DNA of 64,000 nt from Myroides sp. JBRI-B21084 (GCF_030545015.1 NZ_CP120653.1:248001-312000); one strand, 5' to 3'. Counted from the stretch's first letter, positions 6,906 through 15,757 are shown. A program made the numbers and translations. Notes: generated by a model from the letters alone, not told the origin.

Positions 6906-6926
6906 TTTCGGTATCAAATGGGTATC
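6906..6926. repeat. Right copy of the 21-bp inverted site with tandem GATAC boxes
   Basis: The plus strand reads TTTCGGTATCAAAT, two bases, GTATC: the reverse complement of 56-76 except for the two spacer bases. It lies 67 bases upstream of the integrase start and about 80 bases from the tRNA terminator. An 8-bp inverted repeat, TATTGATA (6932-6939) with TATCAATA (6958-6965), follows and may belong to the same recombination site. Confidence 0.65.
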
Positions 6927-7003
6927 AAAAATATTGATATTCTTTGAATAATTTTTTTATCAATAAAAAGTTAAATAACTGATTTTCAACATAATTAAAT
7001 AAA

Positions 7004-7029
7004 AAAAGCACTCAAATTTGAGTGCTTTT
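7004..7029 (-). terminator. Terminator of the tandem tRNA genes
   Basis: AAAAGCACTCAAA is followed directly by its complement TTTGAGTGCTTTT, a 13-base perfect palindrome one base beyond the 3' end of the tRNA. It shows that integration left the tRNA transcription unit whole. Confidence 0.8.
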
Positions 7030-7030
7030 G

Positions 7031-7104
7031 TGGTCCCACCTGGGCTCGAACCAGGGACCACCTGATTATGAGTCAGGTGCTCTAACCAACTGAGCTATAG
7101 GACC
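7031..7104 (-). tRNA. tRNA with CAT anticodon (Met or lysidine-type Ile), copy 2
   Basis: The 74-base cloverleaf is complete: seven-pair acceptor stem (GGTCCTA with TGGGACC, one G-T), D arm GCTC/GAGC, anticodon stem CCTGA/TCAGG with loop CTCATAA (anticodon CAT), and T arm CCTGG/CCAGG with TTCGAGC. CCA is not encoded. CAT may be elongator Met or, with lysidine, Ile for AUA. Identical to the copy 26 bases upstream. Confidence 0.95.
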
Positions 7105-7130
7105 GGCATTTTTACAACTTGTGCTTGTTG

Positions 7131-7204
7131 TGGTCCCACCTGGGCTCGAACCAGGGACCACCTGATTATGAGTCAGGTGCTCTAACCAACTGAGCTATAG
7201 GACC
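7131..7204 (-). tRNA. tRNA with CAT anticodon (Met or lysidine-type Ile), copy 1
   Basis: Identical in all 74 bases to the gene at 7031-7104 and separated from it by 26 bases. The pair is probably cotranscribed from the right and ends at the palindrome 7004-7029. The same uncertainty between Met and Ile2 applies. Confidence 0.95.
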
Positions 7205-7271
7205 GGCTACTTAACGTTAGCGAGTGCAATATTAAGGCAAATTCTTAATTTTTACAAGTACTTTTTAATTT

Positions 7272-7673
7272 TTATTTAATTTCTTGGCACAATTCAATAA
7301 GTACTCCATTGGTGCCTTTTGGGTGTAAAAAGGCAACTAATTTGTTATCAGCACCTTTCTTTGGTTTTTCGTTTAAAACTACAAATCCTTCTTTTTGTAA
7401 ACGCGCAATTTCGGTTTCAATATTTTCAACATCAAATGCAATATGGTGTATACCTTCGCCTTTTTTTTCTAAGAATTTTGCAATGGGCGAATCTGGTTTA
7501 GTAGCTTCTAAAAGTTCAATTTTATTGGGTCCATTCATAAAAAACGATGTTTTTACTCCTTCGCTTTCTACTTCTTCTTCTTTATAAGCGGGTGCGCCAA
7601 AAAGTTTTTCAAACAAAGCGTTCGATTCTTGTAAATTTTTAACGGCAATACCAATATGTTCTATTTTACGCAT
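7272..7673 (-). CDS. mce: Methylmalonyl-CoA epimerase
   Basis: The 133-residue protein is a single vicinal-oxygen-chelate domain pair with expected metal ligands: His in KIEHIGIAV near the start, His in GIHHIAFDV at about residue 85, and Glu in GVLIELCQ at the end. It interconverts (R)- and (S)-methylmalonyl-CoA in propionate metabolism. I start at the ATG at 7673 (MRKIEHIG), which matches the family; the longer frame adds 28 unrelated residues and runs into the divergent rbfA promoter. No mutase gene is nearby. Confidence 0.9.
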   Translation of the reverse strand: MRKIEHIGIAVKNLQESNALFEKLFGAPAYKEEEVESEGVKTSFFMNGPNKIELLEATKPDSPIAKFLEKKGEGIHHIAFDVENIETEIARLQKEGFVVLNEKPKKGADNKLVAFLHPKGTNGVLIELCQEIK

Positions 7674-7739
7674 ATGTTTTAATTTTTGTTTGTACAAAGA
7701 TAAATATATATCTGAACGTTTTTTTGTATTTTTGCAGGT

Positions 7740-8132
7740 ATGGAAACAAACAGACAAAAAAAAATGGGGGCTTTGTTACAAGCCGACCTAGTTGATATAT
7801 TACAAGGAGAAATTCGTAAAAACGGAATTTCAAACTTAATAATAACCGTTTCAAAGGTTAATATTACTACCGATTTATCTATTGCTAAGGTGTATTTAAG
7901 TATTTTTCCTACCGAAAAAGCGGGTGAATTGTTAAAGGCTATTCAATCAAACGCACCACTTATTAAACATGATTTGGCGCAACGTGTTAAAAATCAATTG
8001 CGTAAAGTACCTAATTTGATTTTTTATATTGATGATAGTTTAGATTATATCGAAAAAATTGATTCTGCTTTAAAAGGTGATGAAAACCCTATTGAAAATA
8101 GAGAGCTACTTGATCGTAGAAAGAAAAAATAA
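7740..8132 (+). CDS. rbfA: 30S ribosome-binding factor A
   Basis: The 130-residue protein has the RbfA KH-like fold signature: METNRQKKMG start, LLQADLVDILQ, then VSKVNITTDLSIAKVYLSIFP and the end VPNLIFYIDDSLDYIEKID. It assists late 16S rRNA 5'-end maturation and cold adaptation. A TATTTTTG -7 box at 7727-7734 leaves only five bases before the ATG, so the mRNA may be leaderless or nearly so. It is followed six bases later by a LolC/E-like permease gene, a pairing usual in this family. Confidence 0.95.
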   Translation: METNRQKKMGALLQADLVDILQGEIRKNGISNLIITVSKVNITTDLSIAKVYLSIFPTEKAGELLKAIQSNAPLIKHDLAQRVKNQLRKVPNLIFYIDDSLDYIEKIDSALKGDENPIENRELLDRRKKK

Positions 8133-8138
8133 CTGTAT

Positions 8139-9338
8139 TTGAACACCGTATTTTATATAGCCAAAAGGTATGCTTTTAGTAAAAGCAAAACAAAAGCCAT
8201 AAATATTATTACCCGTATTTCAACCATTGGAATTGTGGTAAGTAGTATGGCTTTGTTTGTGGTTTTATCAGTTTTTAGTGGTTTAGAACAATTTGCTTTA
8301 TCGTTTGCAAATAAAATTGATCCCGATTTAGTGGTGTTACCCACTAAAGGTAAAACCATAAATTTAACACCTACACAAGAGCAAAAATTACAGCAATTAT
8401 CAAAAAGCATTAAGTTTTCACATGTTATTGAAGACCGCGTGATTTTTACTTATGGCGATAAGCAAATTGTGGCTTTTATTAAAGCGGTTGATAAAAATTA
8501 TACCCAAACGGTTGCTATAAATAACCACATTGCTTACGGACAATGGTTGCAACCAAATACGAACGATGCAGTTTTAGGGAATGGTTTGGCAAATGAAATG
8601 TCGGCTGGAATGTATTCTAACGATAAGTTATTAGAAGTTTTAGCCATGAAACCCGGTAAAGGTTTAATTACAATGCCTAATGACGCTTACAACAAATTGC
8701 CTTTGTATCCATCGGGTATATACAGTTTAAACAATTTAGAAACCGATAACAAATATATTTATACCGATATAAATATTGGCAGAAATTTGTTAGATTATAA
8801 AAACAATCAGGTATCAAAAATAGAATTTAAAGTTTTACAAAACTTTTCAGAAAATGAAGCTGTTAAAACATTAAAAGATATTTTTCCAAATCAAATAATA
8901 AAAAATCGTTCGCAATTAAACGAAGGGTTGTATAAAATGCTAAAAACCGAAAGTTTGGCAATTTATTTAATTTTTACCTTAATAATTATTGTAACCTTGT
9001 TTTGTTTAACTGGTGCTTTAATAATGATAATTTTAGAAAAAAAAGAGCATATTAAAACTTTATACGATATAGGATTTACCCAAAATAAATTGAAACGTAT
9101 TTTTTTATATCAAGGGCTAATTTTGGCAATTTCGGGTATTGTTATAGGTTTAGCATTGGGTATTTTAATTACTTTTTTACAACAAAAGTTTGCTTTTATT
9201 AAAGTAGCCGATGATTTTCCGTATCCAGTAATTTTTAGTTGGCAAAATACGCTATTAGTTGTTGCAACTTTGTTAATTTTAAGTATAATTGCATCTTTTA
9301 TTGCTGCAAGTAGAATAAAAATTTTGATGAATAAATAA
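8139..9338 (+). CDS. LolC/LolE-like ABC transporter permease
   Basis: The 399-residue protein has one N-terminal membrane segment (about residues 25-48), a large periplasmic domain, and three C-terminal segments in an FtsX domain (about 270-395, with EKKEHIKTLYDIGF). This is the layout of lipoprotein-release and MacB-type permeases. The start is TTG at 8139 (MNTVFYIAKRYAFSKSK in frame), since the usual FYIAKRY N-terminus lies directly after it and no ATG fits. It follows rbfA by six bases. The ATPase partner is not nearby. Confidence 0.85.
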   Translation: MNTVFYIAKRYAFSKSKTKAINIITRISTIGIVVSSMALFVVLSVFSGLEQFALSFANKIDPDLVVLPTKGKTINLTPTQEQKLQQLSKSIKFSHVIEDRVIFTYGDKQIVAFIKAVDKNYTQTVAINNHIAYGQWLQPNTNDAVLGNGLANEMSAGMYSNDKLLEVLAMKPGKGLITMPNDAYNKLPLYPSGIYSLNNLETDNKYIYTDINIGRNLLDYKNNQVSKIEFKVLQNFSENEAVKTLKDIFPNQIIKNRSQLNEGLYKMLKTESLAIYLIFTLIIIVTLFCLTGALIMIILEKKEHIKTLYDIGFTQNKLKRIFLYQGLILAISGIVIGLALGILITFLQQKFAFIKVADDFPYPVIFSWQNTLLVVATLLILSIIASFIAASRIKILMNK

Positions 9339-9401
9339 TTTTTGTATTTTTATAACATTATTTTAAAAAGATTACTAATTAACTCAACTAAATAATTTAA
9401 G

Positions 9402-9764
9402 ATGAAAAAGATTTTGTTCTTTATCGCTATAGTTTCCTTTTCAACCATTGGATTCACAGCATGTTCTGAAGACGATACCGTTATGGAAACGCCAACGGCT
9501 AATCCAAATCCAAATGTTAGCAATCAATTAGTTTTAAAAACAAATGCTGCAAATAACTTTGTACCACTTGGTCAATCGGTTATGTTATCAACTACAAGTA
9601 ATGGTACTGCTATTACTGATGTAGTTTATTATGTAGATGGGGTTAAAATTCCTGGTAATACGTATAAACATAGTACTATAGCAAATGTTAAAATACAATC
9701 TAAATTAGCAGGTTATTTAGATAGCAACGTTGTAACAGTTCAATTTGCACAAAAGCCTTTTTAA
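9402..9764 (+). CDS. Small putative lipoprotein, 120 aa
   Basis: A signal peptide with lipobox IGFTAC puts the acylated Cys at residue 21, followed by an acidic SEDD linker and a Pro-Asn stretch. The remaining 75 residues are beta-rich (VVYYVDGVKI, NVKIQSKLAGYLDSN) and look like a small Ig-like or PKD-like domain that describes a substrate-binding or structural surface. No family was recognised. It is a single gene closed by a strong terminator. Confidence 0.7.
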   Translation: MKKILFFIAIVSFSTIGFTACSEDDTVMETPTANPNPNVSNQLVLKTNAANNFVPLGQSVMLSTTSNGTAITDVVYYVDGVKIPGNTYKHSTIANVKIQSKLAGYLDSNVVTVQFAQKPF

Positions 9765-9783
9765 TTGCTAAAATACCAAATAT

Positions 9784-9816
9784 AAACCCTTACAATTTTA
9801 TTTGTAAGGGTTTTTT
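9784..9816. terminator. Terminator after the small lipoprotein gene
   Basis: AAACCCTTACA pairs with TGTAAGGGTTT around a short AT loop and is followed by a run of T on the plus strand; the A-rich other side lets it also serve the convergent protease gene. Confidence 0.85.
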
Positions 9817-9838
9817 TATAGGTAAAAGTGAATTAATA

Positions 9839-11857
9839 TTATTTTTTAATGAATTTAAAGCTTTGATTATCAGTTTTTAAATGATAATTTCCAGCTTCAA
9901 AACCAGACACATCAATTTTTAAGTTAGTTTCGCTTGTTTCAAAAGTTTTAATCAATTGACCTGTATTTGTGAAAATTTGAATTGATTTTTTACTAGCATC
10001 TTCAAAATCAATATTTAAAACATTGGTAACAGGGTTAGGATATAAATTTACTTTTTTAGTTTCAAATTCTGGAGCAGATAAACTATTTATAAAAATTACC
10101 CCATAATCTTCAATATCGCCTACATTAAATTGCGAAGTACAATTTAACTTTGAATTAGATATATTTAAACGGTCGTGCATAATACGCATTCTTAAAACAA
10201 TATTTTTAACTACGTTTGCTGGCGGAACAAAAAAATAGCTAAAAGCTTGATTGCTTGTTCCTGTTGGAATTGTTTCGTTTGCAATTTGTTCGTTTGTTTC
10301 AAAAACACCGTTATTATTAAAATCTATATAAGCATGTAAAATGGAATTATCTTTAATAGAAAAATGATTATTATTAATATAGATACTTAAGTTTGAAGCT
10401 CCTGCAGCATTAGCTTGTGTAATATAAGAACAACTATAATTATTATAGCCCTCGTTTCTATTTTTAATTGTAAGATTATCGATATTATTTAATTTAACAC
10501 GATTAATTGAATAGAAAAATTGCCCAACATTTAACGAAGTAGGTGTACAGAAATTAACCGAATTTGCTGAAACAATCTCAATAACATCTGTTTTAGTTAA
10601 CGTACTAGCGCCTACATTATTTGTAACAGTTAATTTTATAGAGTAAATACCTGTTTGATTTATAGTTATAGTAGGGTTTGATTCGTTAGAAACCATAAAC
10701 GTTTGTCCGTTTTTAATAATTTCCCATTTTGTAACATAATTTCCCAAAGAAGTACTGTTAAAAGTATTTAGAAAACAAGTTGATGAATTTCTTAAAACGA
10801 TTGGCGAACCAGCGCAAAAATATTGTTTAGAAGTTCCGTCGGAATCGTTTACATAAAATTTAGCTTGCGGACTTTGAGTCATTGTAAAAACCGTGTTATT
10901 AGCAGGTAAGTAAGACGATCTATAAAACGGAACAGCACTTTGCATTCGGGCAATTTGTAAGGGCGTAAGCACTTTTCGGTATTCATCATAAGTATACGTC
11001 ATGTAGTTATGTTTGTAGGTAGAATTGTTATCGCCCGAACATGAATTGGCAGCATTTAAAACCAAATCTAAAGGATGATTTTTAATATGCGGTGGGGTAT
11101 CGGCAATACAATCTCCATCGGCACCACAACCATTAATTTGTGTAGGACAATTTGTGCCAGTTGAACCCTGAAAAGTATGCATTAAATTTAAACTATGTCC
11201 AATTTCATGTGTAAAAGTAGCACTTTCAGGATTTGCTAAATTATCATGTCTAATAAAAGTACCATCAACAGCTGTTCCATGTGCAGTAGGGTAGTATGCA
11301 TAGGCAGTTACACTTGAAGATGATGTAATTTTATTTACAACCCACACATTGTAATATTGCGTATTGTTCCATTTTGATAAGGCACGAATGGTATTTGCAT
11401 CTACACCATTATCAGATGTTGAATATGCGTTGCCATAAGAAACATACGCCTGATTTGTGCTGTAATTAATACGATTAATACCTGTAGAACACGAACCGTT
11501 TGGTGCTTTTGTAGCCAATACAAATTGTATGTTGGTATTGCCACTATTTGGGTGGTTGTGTTTATTAATTAAATTGTTATTTAAACGTTCTAATGCTTTG
11601 TAAATAGCTAGATCGCTTATATTTGAGCCGGTTCCAATTGGCTCGCCAGTATGTATCACGTGGAAAACAATTGGAATATAATAAGTTACCGGATTTTTTG
11701 CTTTTAGATTAATTTGGGATTGATAAAATTTTTCAAAAGTTTCATCATAATCGGTTTGTAAATTATAAATTGTACCACAGTTTTGTTCGGGTTCGTTTCT
11801 TTGGGCAGAAGCAAATACGGTACACAGGCAAATTGTTAAGAATAATAATTGTTTCAT
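9839..11857 (-). CDS. Secreted M43-like zinc metalloprotease with type IX sorting domain
   Basis: The 672-residue protein has a signal peptide (cut after about residue 18), a pappalysin-like catalytic domain (about 55-310), a PKD-like domain (about 330-430), a GEVED-type domain (about 440-590, ending GDIEDYGVIF), and a C-terminal sorting domain (VNLYPNPVTNVLNIDF) for the type IX system. Zinc ligands are His217, His221 and His227 with Glu218 as base; a Met-turn-like NYMTY lies downstream. The motif is HEIGHSLNLMH, with Asn where M43 enzymes usually have Gly. The enzyme should act outside the cell. Single gene. Confidence 0.85.
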   Translation of the reverse strand: MKQLLFLTICLCTVFASAQRNEPEQNCGTIYNLQTDYDETFEKFYQSQINLKAKNPVTYYIPIVFHVIHTGEPIGTGSNISDLAIYKALERLNNNLINKHNHPNSGNTNIQFVLATKAPNGSCSTGINRINYSTNQAYVSYGNAYSTSDNGVDANTIRALSKWNNTQYYNVWVVNKITSSSSVTAYAYYPTAHGTAVDGTFIRHDNLANPESATFTHEIGHSLNLMHTFQGSTGTNCPTQINGCGADGDCIADTPPHIKNHPLDLVLNAANSCSGDNNSTYKHNYMTYTYDEYRKVLTPLQIARMQSAVPFYRSSYLPANNTVFTMTQSPQAKFYVNDSDGTSKQYFCAGSPIVLRNSSTCFLNTFNSTSLGNYVTKWEIIKNGQTFMVSNESNPTITINQTGIYSIKLTVTNNVGASTLTKTDVIEIVSANSVNFCTPTSLNVGQFFYSINRVKLNNIDNLTIKNRNEGYNNYSCSYITQANAAGASNLSIYINNNHFSIKDNSILHAYIDFNNNGVFETNEQIANETIPTGTSNQAFSYFFVPPANVVKNIVLRMRIMHDRLNISNSKLNCTSQFNVGDIEDYGVIFINSLSAPEFETKKVNLYPNPVTNVLNIDFEDASKKSIQIFTNTGQLIKTFETSETNLKIDVSGFEAGNYHLKTDNQSFKFIKK

Positions 11858-12079
11858 TTAAAAGTTTTTTTCAAAAGTAATTAATTAATAACATATTTAT
11901 GCTTGTTAATTATTAAAAATACGGCAGTTTTTTTAGTAATATTTTAAAAATAACTACTTAAGTATATCATTTCTACAGCTTTCTTTAATTTTGTTTAAAA
12001 AGATATCCTATATTTGGTATGTTTTTTAGTAAAAAATAAAGTTAAAAATTCACTAATGAGTTTTTAAAAAATTGCTTTT

Positions 12080-15000
12080 ATGAAACCAAGCACCTTGTAT
12101 GCAAAAATTTGTGTATTTGCATTTTTCTTATTTGGGTTGAATTCGTGTGCTACGTATCATGAACAATTGGGTAAATCTTTTAAAAATCAATCAGTTCAGG
12201 CAGATTTAAACTCAGATATTTCAAACGAAATTATTTTATTAGGAGACGTAGGTACAAATAATAAGGTGTACGGTAATAAAGTGCTTTCAGGTGTTGAAAA
12301 TTATATAAAAAATACAAATGTTCCACAAACACTTCTTTTTTTAGGAAATAACGTTTCAAACGAAGGCATTTCTTCTCCTCAAAACATCGAAATTTTAAAT
12401 CAACAAATTAAACTTGCAACTTTAACCAACGGTAAAACGTATTTTTTGCCTGGCACAAATGATTGGGCTAAAGATGAACGTTTACTTACAAATCAAAAAA
12501 AATACGTAGCTAATAAATTAAATAAAAATGCGTATTTACCACCTAAACATAAAGCTATATACGAAGTTGAAATTACACCCAATTGTGTGGTTTTAGCCAT
12601 TGATAGCGAATGGTTTATGCAAGACTGGAACAAACACAATACTATAAATGAGGATAGTTTTATTAAAAATAGAGAAGATTTTTTTGAAGAATTTAGCCGA
12701 TTAATAAACAAAAATCAAAACAAAATAACGGTTGTTGCAATGCACCATCCTATTGTTACAAACGGTGAAAAAGGAGGTTATTTTTCAATTCGCGATCACA
12801 TCTATCCTTATAAAAATGTACCTTTTCCAATTGCGGGAACGTTTGTGAATTTTTTGCGAAAAACATCGGGCGCTAGTGTTAAAGATACGCAGTTTACCCT
12901 TTACCGTAATTTTATCGATCGTTTACAAACCATCACAAAAAATCAAGAACAAGTAGTATTTGTAGGCGCTCACGAAAACAGTTTGCAGTATATTGAAACC
13001 AACGGAATTAAGCAAATTGTAAGTGGTGCTGCAGCTATGCAAGACGAAGCACGAAGTGTGCAACATAAAAGTTTTACAGTTGGTAAATTAGGTTTTGCAA
13101 CACTTAAAATAACAAAGGGTAATAAAGTAAAAGTGCAATTATATACAGTAGAAAACAACGTAAACATTTTGGTTTTTGAAAAATTGATTATGCAACCTGA
13201 TGTTTATGAGAAAAAGTTTGAAGAATTAAATAAAACAACCATAAATACATCGGTTTTTCCTGATAATTCATTAAAAAAGTCAGAAACATATACTTTTTTG
13301 TTTGGCGAACATTATCGGGATTTGTATGCAACCAAACTGCAAACGCCTATTGCTTATTTAGATACATTATATGGTGGCTTAAAACCTGTTTTTTCATACG
13401 CCGATAACAAATCGGTTTCGTTAGTTTTAGAAAATCCAAACGGAAAACAATATCTTTTAAAAAGGTTACGAAAAAGTTCAAAACAATTTTTACAATCGGC
13501 AATTTTTAAAAATACCTACGTACAAGATAAATTAAGTAATACGTATGTTGTAAATTTTTTCGACGATTATTATACGACCACTCATCCGTTTGCGCCTTTA
13601 GTTTTAGCGCCTTTATCAACAAAAGCAGGCTTGTTAACTGCCAGTCCTAAACTATATTTTGTACCTAAACAAAACGCTTTAGGTAAGTACAATGAAACCT
13701 ATGGTAACGAATTGTATTTAATTGAAGAACGGCCTGATAAATCGCAAAAAAACTTAGCTACATTTGGTAACGGTAGTAACATAATAAGTACGCAAGAATT
13801 ATTGGTAAATTTAGAAAAAGATGCCAATTATAGGGTTGATACCCAAATGTATTTACGTGCGCGTTTGTTCGATTTTTTAATAGGCGATTGGGACCGAAAT
13901 CCAAATCAATGGTTTTGGATTGAAAAATGCCTAGAAAAAAGTTGTGTTTACCAACCAATTTCACGTGATCATGACCAAGCTTTTGCCAAAATTGACGGAC
14001 AATTATTGTCGATAATTAATCGATTAAATCCCTTAAAACACATTCAAAATTATAAAGAAAAATACCCAAATCCACGATGGATTACCAAATCGGCCTTTCC
14101 TTTGGATCGATTGTTATTACAAAATACTTCTTTAACTGATTGGGAAAATGAAGCAAATAAATTGGTTACGTTGTTAAGTGACGATGCAATTTATGAGTCG
14201 TTTAATTATTTACCTGTTGAAGTAAAACAAAAATACACTCAGCAAATTATAGCTGTTTTAAAGGAGCGTAGAAATAACTTATTAGAATTTTCTAAGAAAT
14301 ATTATGCCGAACTTTTTAAAGTAGGTACTATTGTTGGCACTAATAAAAATGATGTTTTTACAATTGATACCCAAAAAAATGAAATAAATGTTCAAAAAGT
14401 AAGGACAAATAATTCCGATATACCTTTAGTTTTTAATTATACGTACAACCCCGAAATTACAAAAGAATTATGGATTTATGGGTTAGATGGGGAAGACGTT
14501 TTTAAAGTAACAGGAAAAAAAACAAATACACGTTTAAAAATTATAGGCGGTAGAAATAACGATGAGTACTTAATGCAAACTAAAAAAAGAGTAAAAATTT
14601 TTGATTACTTATCGCAGCAAAATACATTTACACAAAAAGGCAATGCACGTACCATTTTAAAAGATCAATACGCAATAAACCAATTCGATTTTAGAAAAGC
14701 ACCTTTAAACGTACTTGCTATTGTGCCCGACGCAGGTTACAACCGCGATAATGGTGTAATTTTAGGGGTAAACGGTGCGTACACTGTAAATAAGTTCAAT
14801 CAAAATCCATACTCACAAAAACATCAATTTAAGGTAAAATACAGCTTTGCAAATTCGGGTTTATTTGCTGCTTATTCAGGCAGTTTTAAAAACTATTCAA
14901 ATAACGGTTATTGGGTGTTTGATGCGTTGGCAACATCGGCAAATTTCACTAAAAACTTTTTTGGAATTACAAAATTAGATACTTACGATCGACATAAATT

Positions 15001-15757
15001 TAAAGAAAATTACTACCGAGTGCGTACCTCGCAGTTCGATATTAAACCAGGTTATGAATGGAAAGGTCGCAATGGAAGTTCATTTTTAATAAATGCTACT
15101 TATGAATCGGTTAAAATTGAACAAACCAACAACCGAATTATTGATGAATACTTAAAATACAATGTGTTTGAAACTTATCAACGAACCAATTTTATTGGTA
15201 GCAGCATAAAATATAAGTTTGAAAACTATAATAATGTTTACGAACCTACAACAGGTTTAGGCTTTATGTTGCATTTTGGTAGCAGATTTTTTACAGATGA
15301 TTTTAAAAGCAATCATCAATATTTAAATTCTAAATTAAATTTTGTAGTTCCTTTATCAAAAAATAAAAAAGTTACTTGGTCTTCAACATATTATCTTGAA
15401 AAAGTTTTTGGTACAAAATATCATTTTTATCAAGCAGCAACCATAGGTGCAAATAACGGATTGCGTGGTTATCGCATGCAACGTTTTTTAGGGAATTCAT
15501 CGTTTGTTACTAGTAACGATATTCGTTTTAAAATGAACGAAATTGAAAATAGCTTTTTACCTATGAGTTATGGTATTTATACAGGTTACGATACTGGAAG
15601 GGTTTGGAATAAATTAAGTGTTAATAAAGAATGGTACGATAGTTACGGATTGGGTTTTTGGTTAAATGCTATCGATTCGTTTAGTGCGCATGCAGGAATT
15701 TTTACAAGTAAGGAAGAACCCGCATTGGTAACTTTTGGTATTGGATTTAGTTTTTAA
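12080..15757 (+). CDS. Lipoprotein fusion: degenerate metallophosphoesterase and surface-antigen barrel
   Basis: The 1225-residue protein has a lipobox ending at Cys23, a calcineurin-like phosphoesterase domain (about 50-360), a middle domain (about 400-800) with the conserved LIGDWDRNPNQWFW and ISRDHDQAF segments, and a C-terminal Omp85/BamA-like barrel (about 880-1225, ending FGIGFSF). Homologous architecture is common in Flavobacteriia. The phosphoesterase metal motifs are altered: GNN (89-91) for GDN, GTND (125-128) for GNHD, and GAHEN (296-300) for GHEHN, while GDVG and MHHP remain. Hydrolase activity is doubtful. Likely outer-membrane, function unknown. Confidence 0.8.
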   Translation: MKPSTLYAKICVFAFFLFGLNSCATYHEQLGKSFKNQSVQADLNSDISNEIILLGDVGTNNKVYGNKVLSGVENYIKNTNVPQTLLFLGNNVSNEGISSPQNIEILNQQIKLATLTNGKTYFLPGTNDWAKDERLLTNQKKYVANKLNKNAYLPPKHKAIYEVEITPNCVVLAIDSEWFMQDWNKHNTINEDSFIKNREDFFEEFSRLINKNQNKITVVAMHHPIVTNGEKGGYFSIRDHIYPYKNVPFPIAGTFVNFLRKTSGASVKDTQFTLYRNFIDRLQTITKNQEQVVFVGAHENSLQYIETNGIKQIVSGAAAMQDEARSVQHKSFTVGKLGFATLKITKGNKVKVQLYTVENNVNILVFEKLIMQPDVYEKKFEELNKTTINTSVFPDNSLKKSETYTFLFGEHYRDLYATKLQTPIAYLDTLYGGLKPVFSYADNKSVSLVLENPNGKQYLLKRLRKSSKQFLQSAIFKNTYVQDKLSNTYVVNFFDDYYTTTHPFAPLVLAPLSTKAGLLTASPKLYFVPKQNALGKYNETYGNELYLIEERPDKSQKNLATFGNGSNIISTQELLVNLEKDANYRVDTQMYLRARLFDFLIGDWDRNPNQWFWIEKCLEKSCVYQPISRDHDQAFAKIDGQLLSIINRLNPLKHIQNYKEKYPNPRWITKSAFPLDRLLLQNTSLTDWENEANKLVTLLSDDAIYESFNYLPVEVKQKYTQQIIAVLKERRNNLLEFSKKYYAELFKVGTIVGTNKNDVFTIDTQKNEINVQKVRTNNSDIPLVFNYTYNPEITKELWIYGLDGEDVFKVTGKKTNTRLKIIGGRNNDEYLMQTKKRVKIFDYLSQQNTFTQKGNARTILKDQYAINQFDFRKAPLNVLAIVPDAGYNRDNGVILGVNGAYTVNKFNQNPYSQKHQFKVKYSFANSGLFAAYSGSFKNYSNNGYWVFDALATSANFTKNFFGITKLDTYDRHKFKENYYRVRTSQFDIKPGYEWKGRNGSSFLINATYESVKIEQTNNRIIDEYLKYNVFETYQRTNFIGSSIKYKFENYNNVYEPTTGLGFMLHFGSRFFTDDFKSNHQYLNSKLNFVVPLSKNKKVTWSSTYYLEKVFGTKYHFYQAATIGANNGLRGYRMQRFLGNSSFVTSNDIRFKMNEIENSFLPMSYGIYTGYDTGRVWNKLSVNKEWYDSYGLGFWLNAIDSFSAHAGIFTSKEEPALVTFGIGFSF

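Larger units (their letters stand above)
1..6926. mobile_element. Integrated phage-satellite-like or integrative replicon element (left part may be cut by the window)
   Basis: A run of short, AT-rich, almost entirely minus-strand genes ends with a complete tyrosine integrase beside two tRNA genes. It contains a divergent repressor/Cro-like pair, an excisionase-like helix-turn-helix protein, a phage II/X-like replication initiator, a large non-coding gap and a terminase-small-like protein. No host-type gene lies between 150 and 6839. The right boundary must lie between the integrase start (6839) and the intact tRNA terminator (7004). I set it at an inverted-repeat site ending at 6926, whose partner is at 56-76. 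Whether the left end is at about 56 or beyond the window is not decided. That this is a mobile element is well supported; calling it a satellite is inference from gene order. Confidence 0.85.

Noticed and set aside
7031..7204. Two tandem copies of 74 bases as a CRISPR-like or mobile repeat
   Set aside because: Both fold into complete cloverleafs with CAT anticodon, and no further repeat follows.
7674..7757. Longer N-terminus for methylmalonyl-CoA epimerase
   Set aside because: The added 28 residues have no counterpart in the family and overlap the rbfA promoter.
12493..12711. Open frames on the strand opposite to the long lipoprotein gene
   Set aside because: They are shadows of a strongly supported 1225-codon gene, with no promoter or protein-like sequence.
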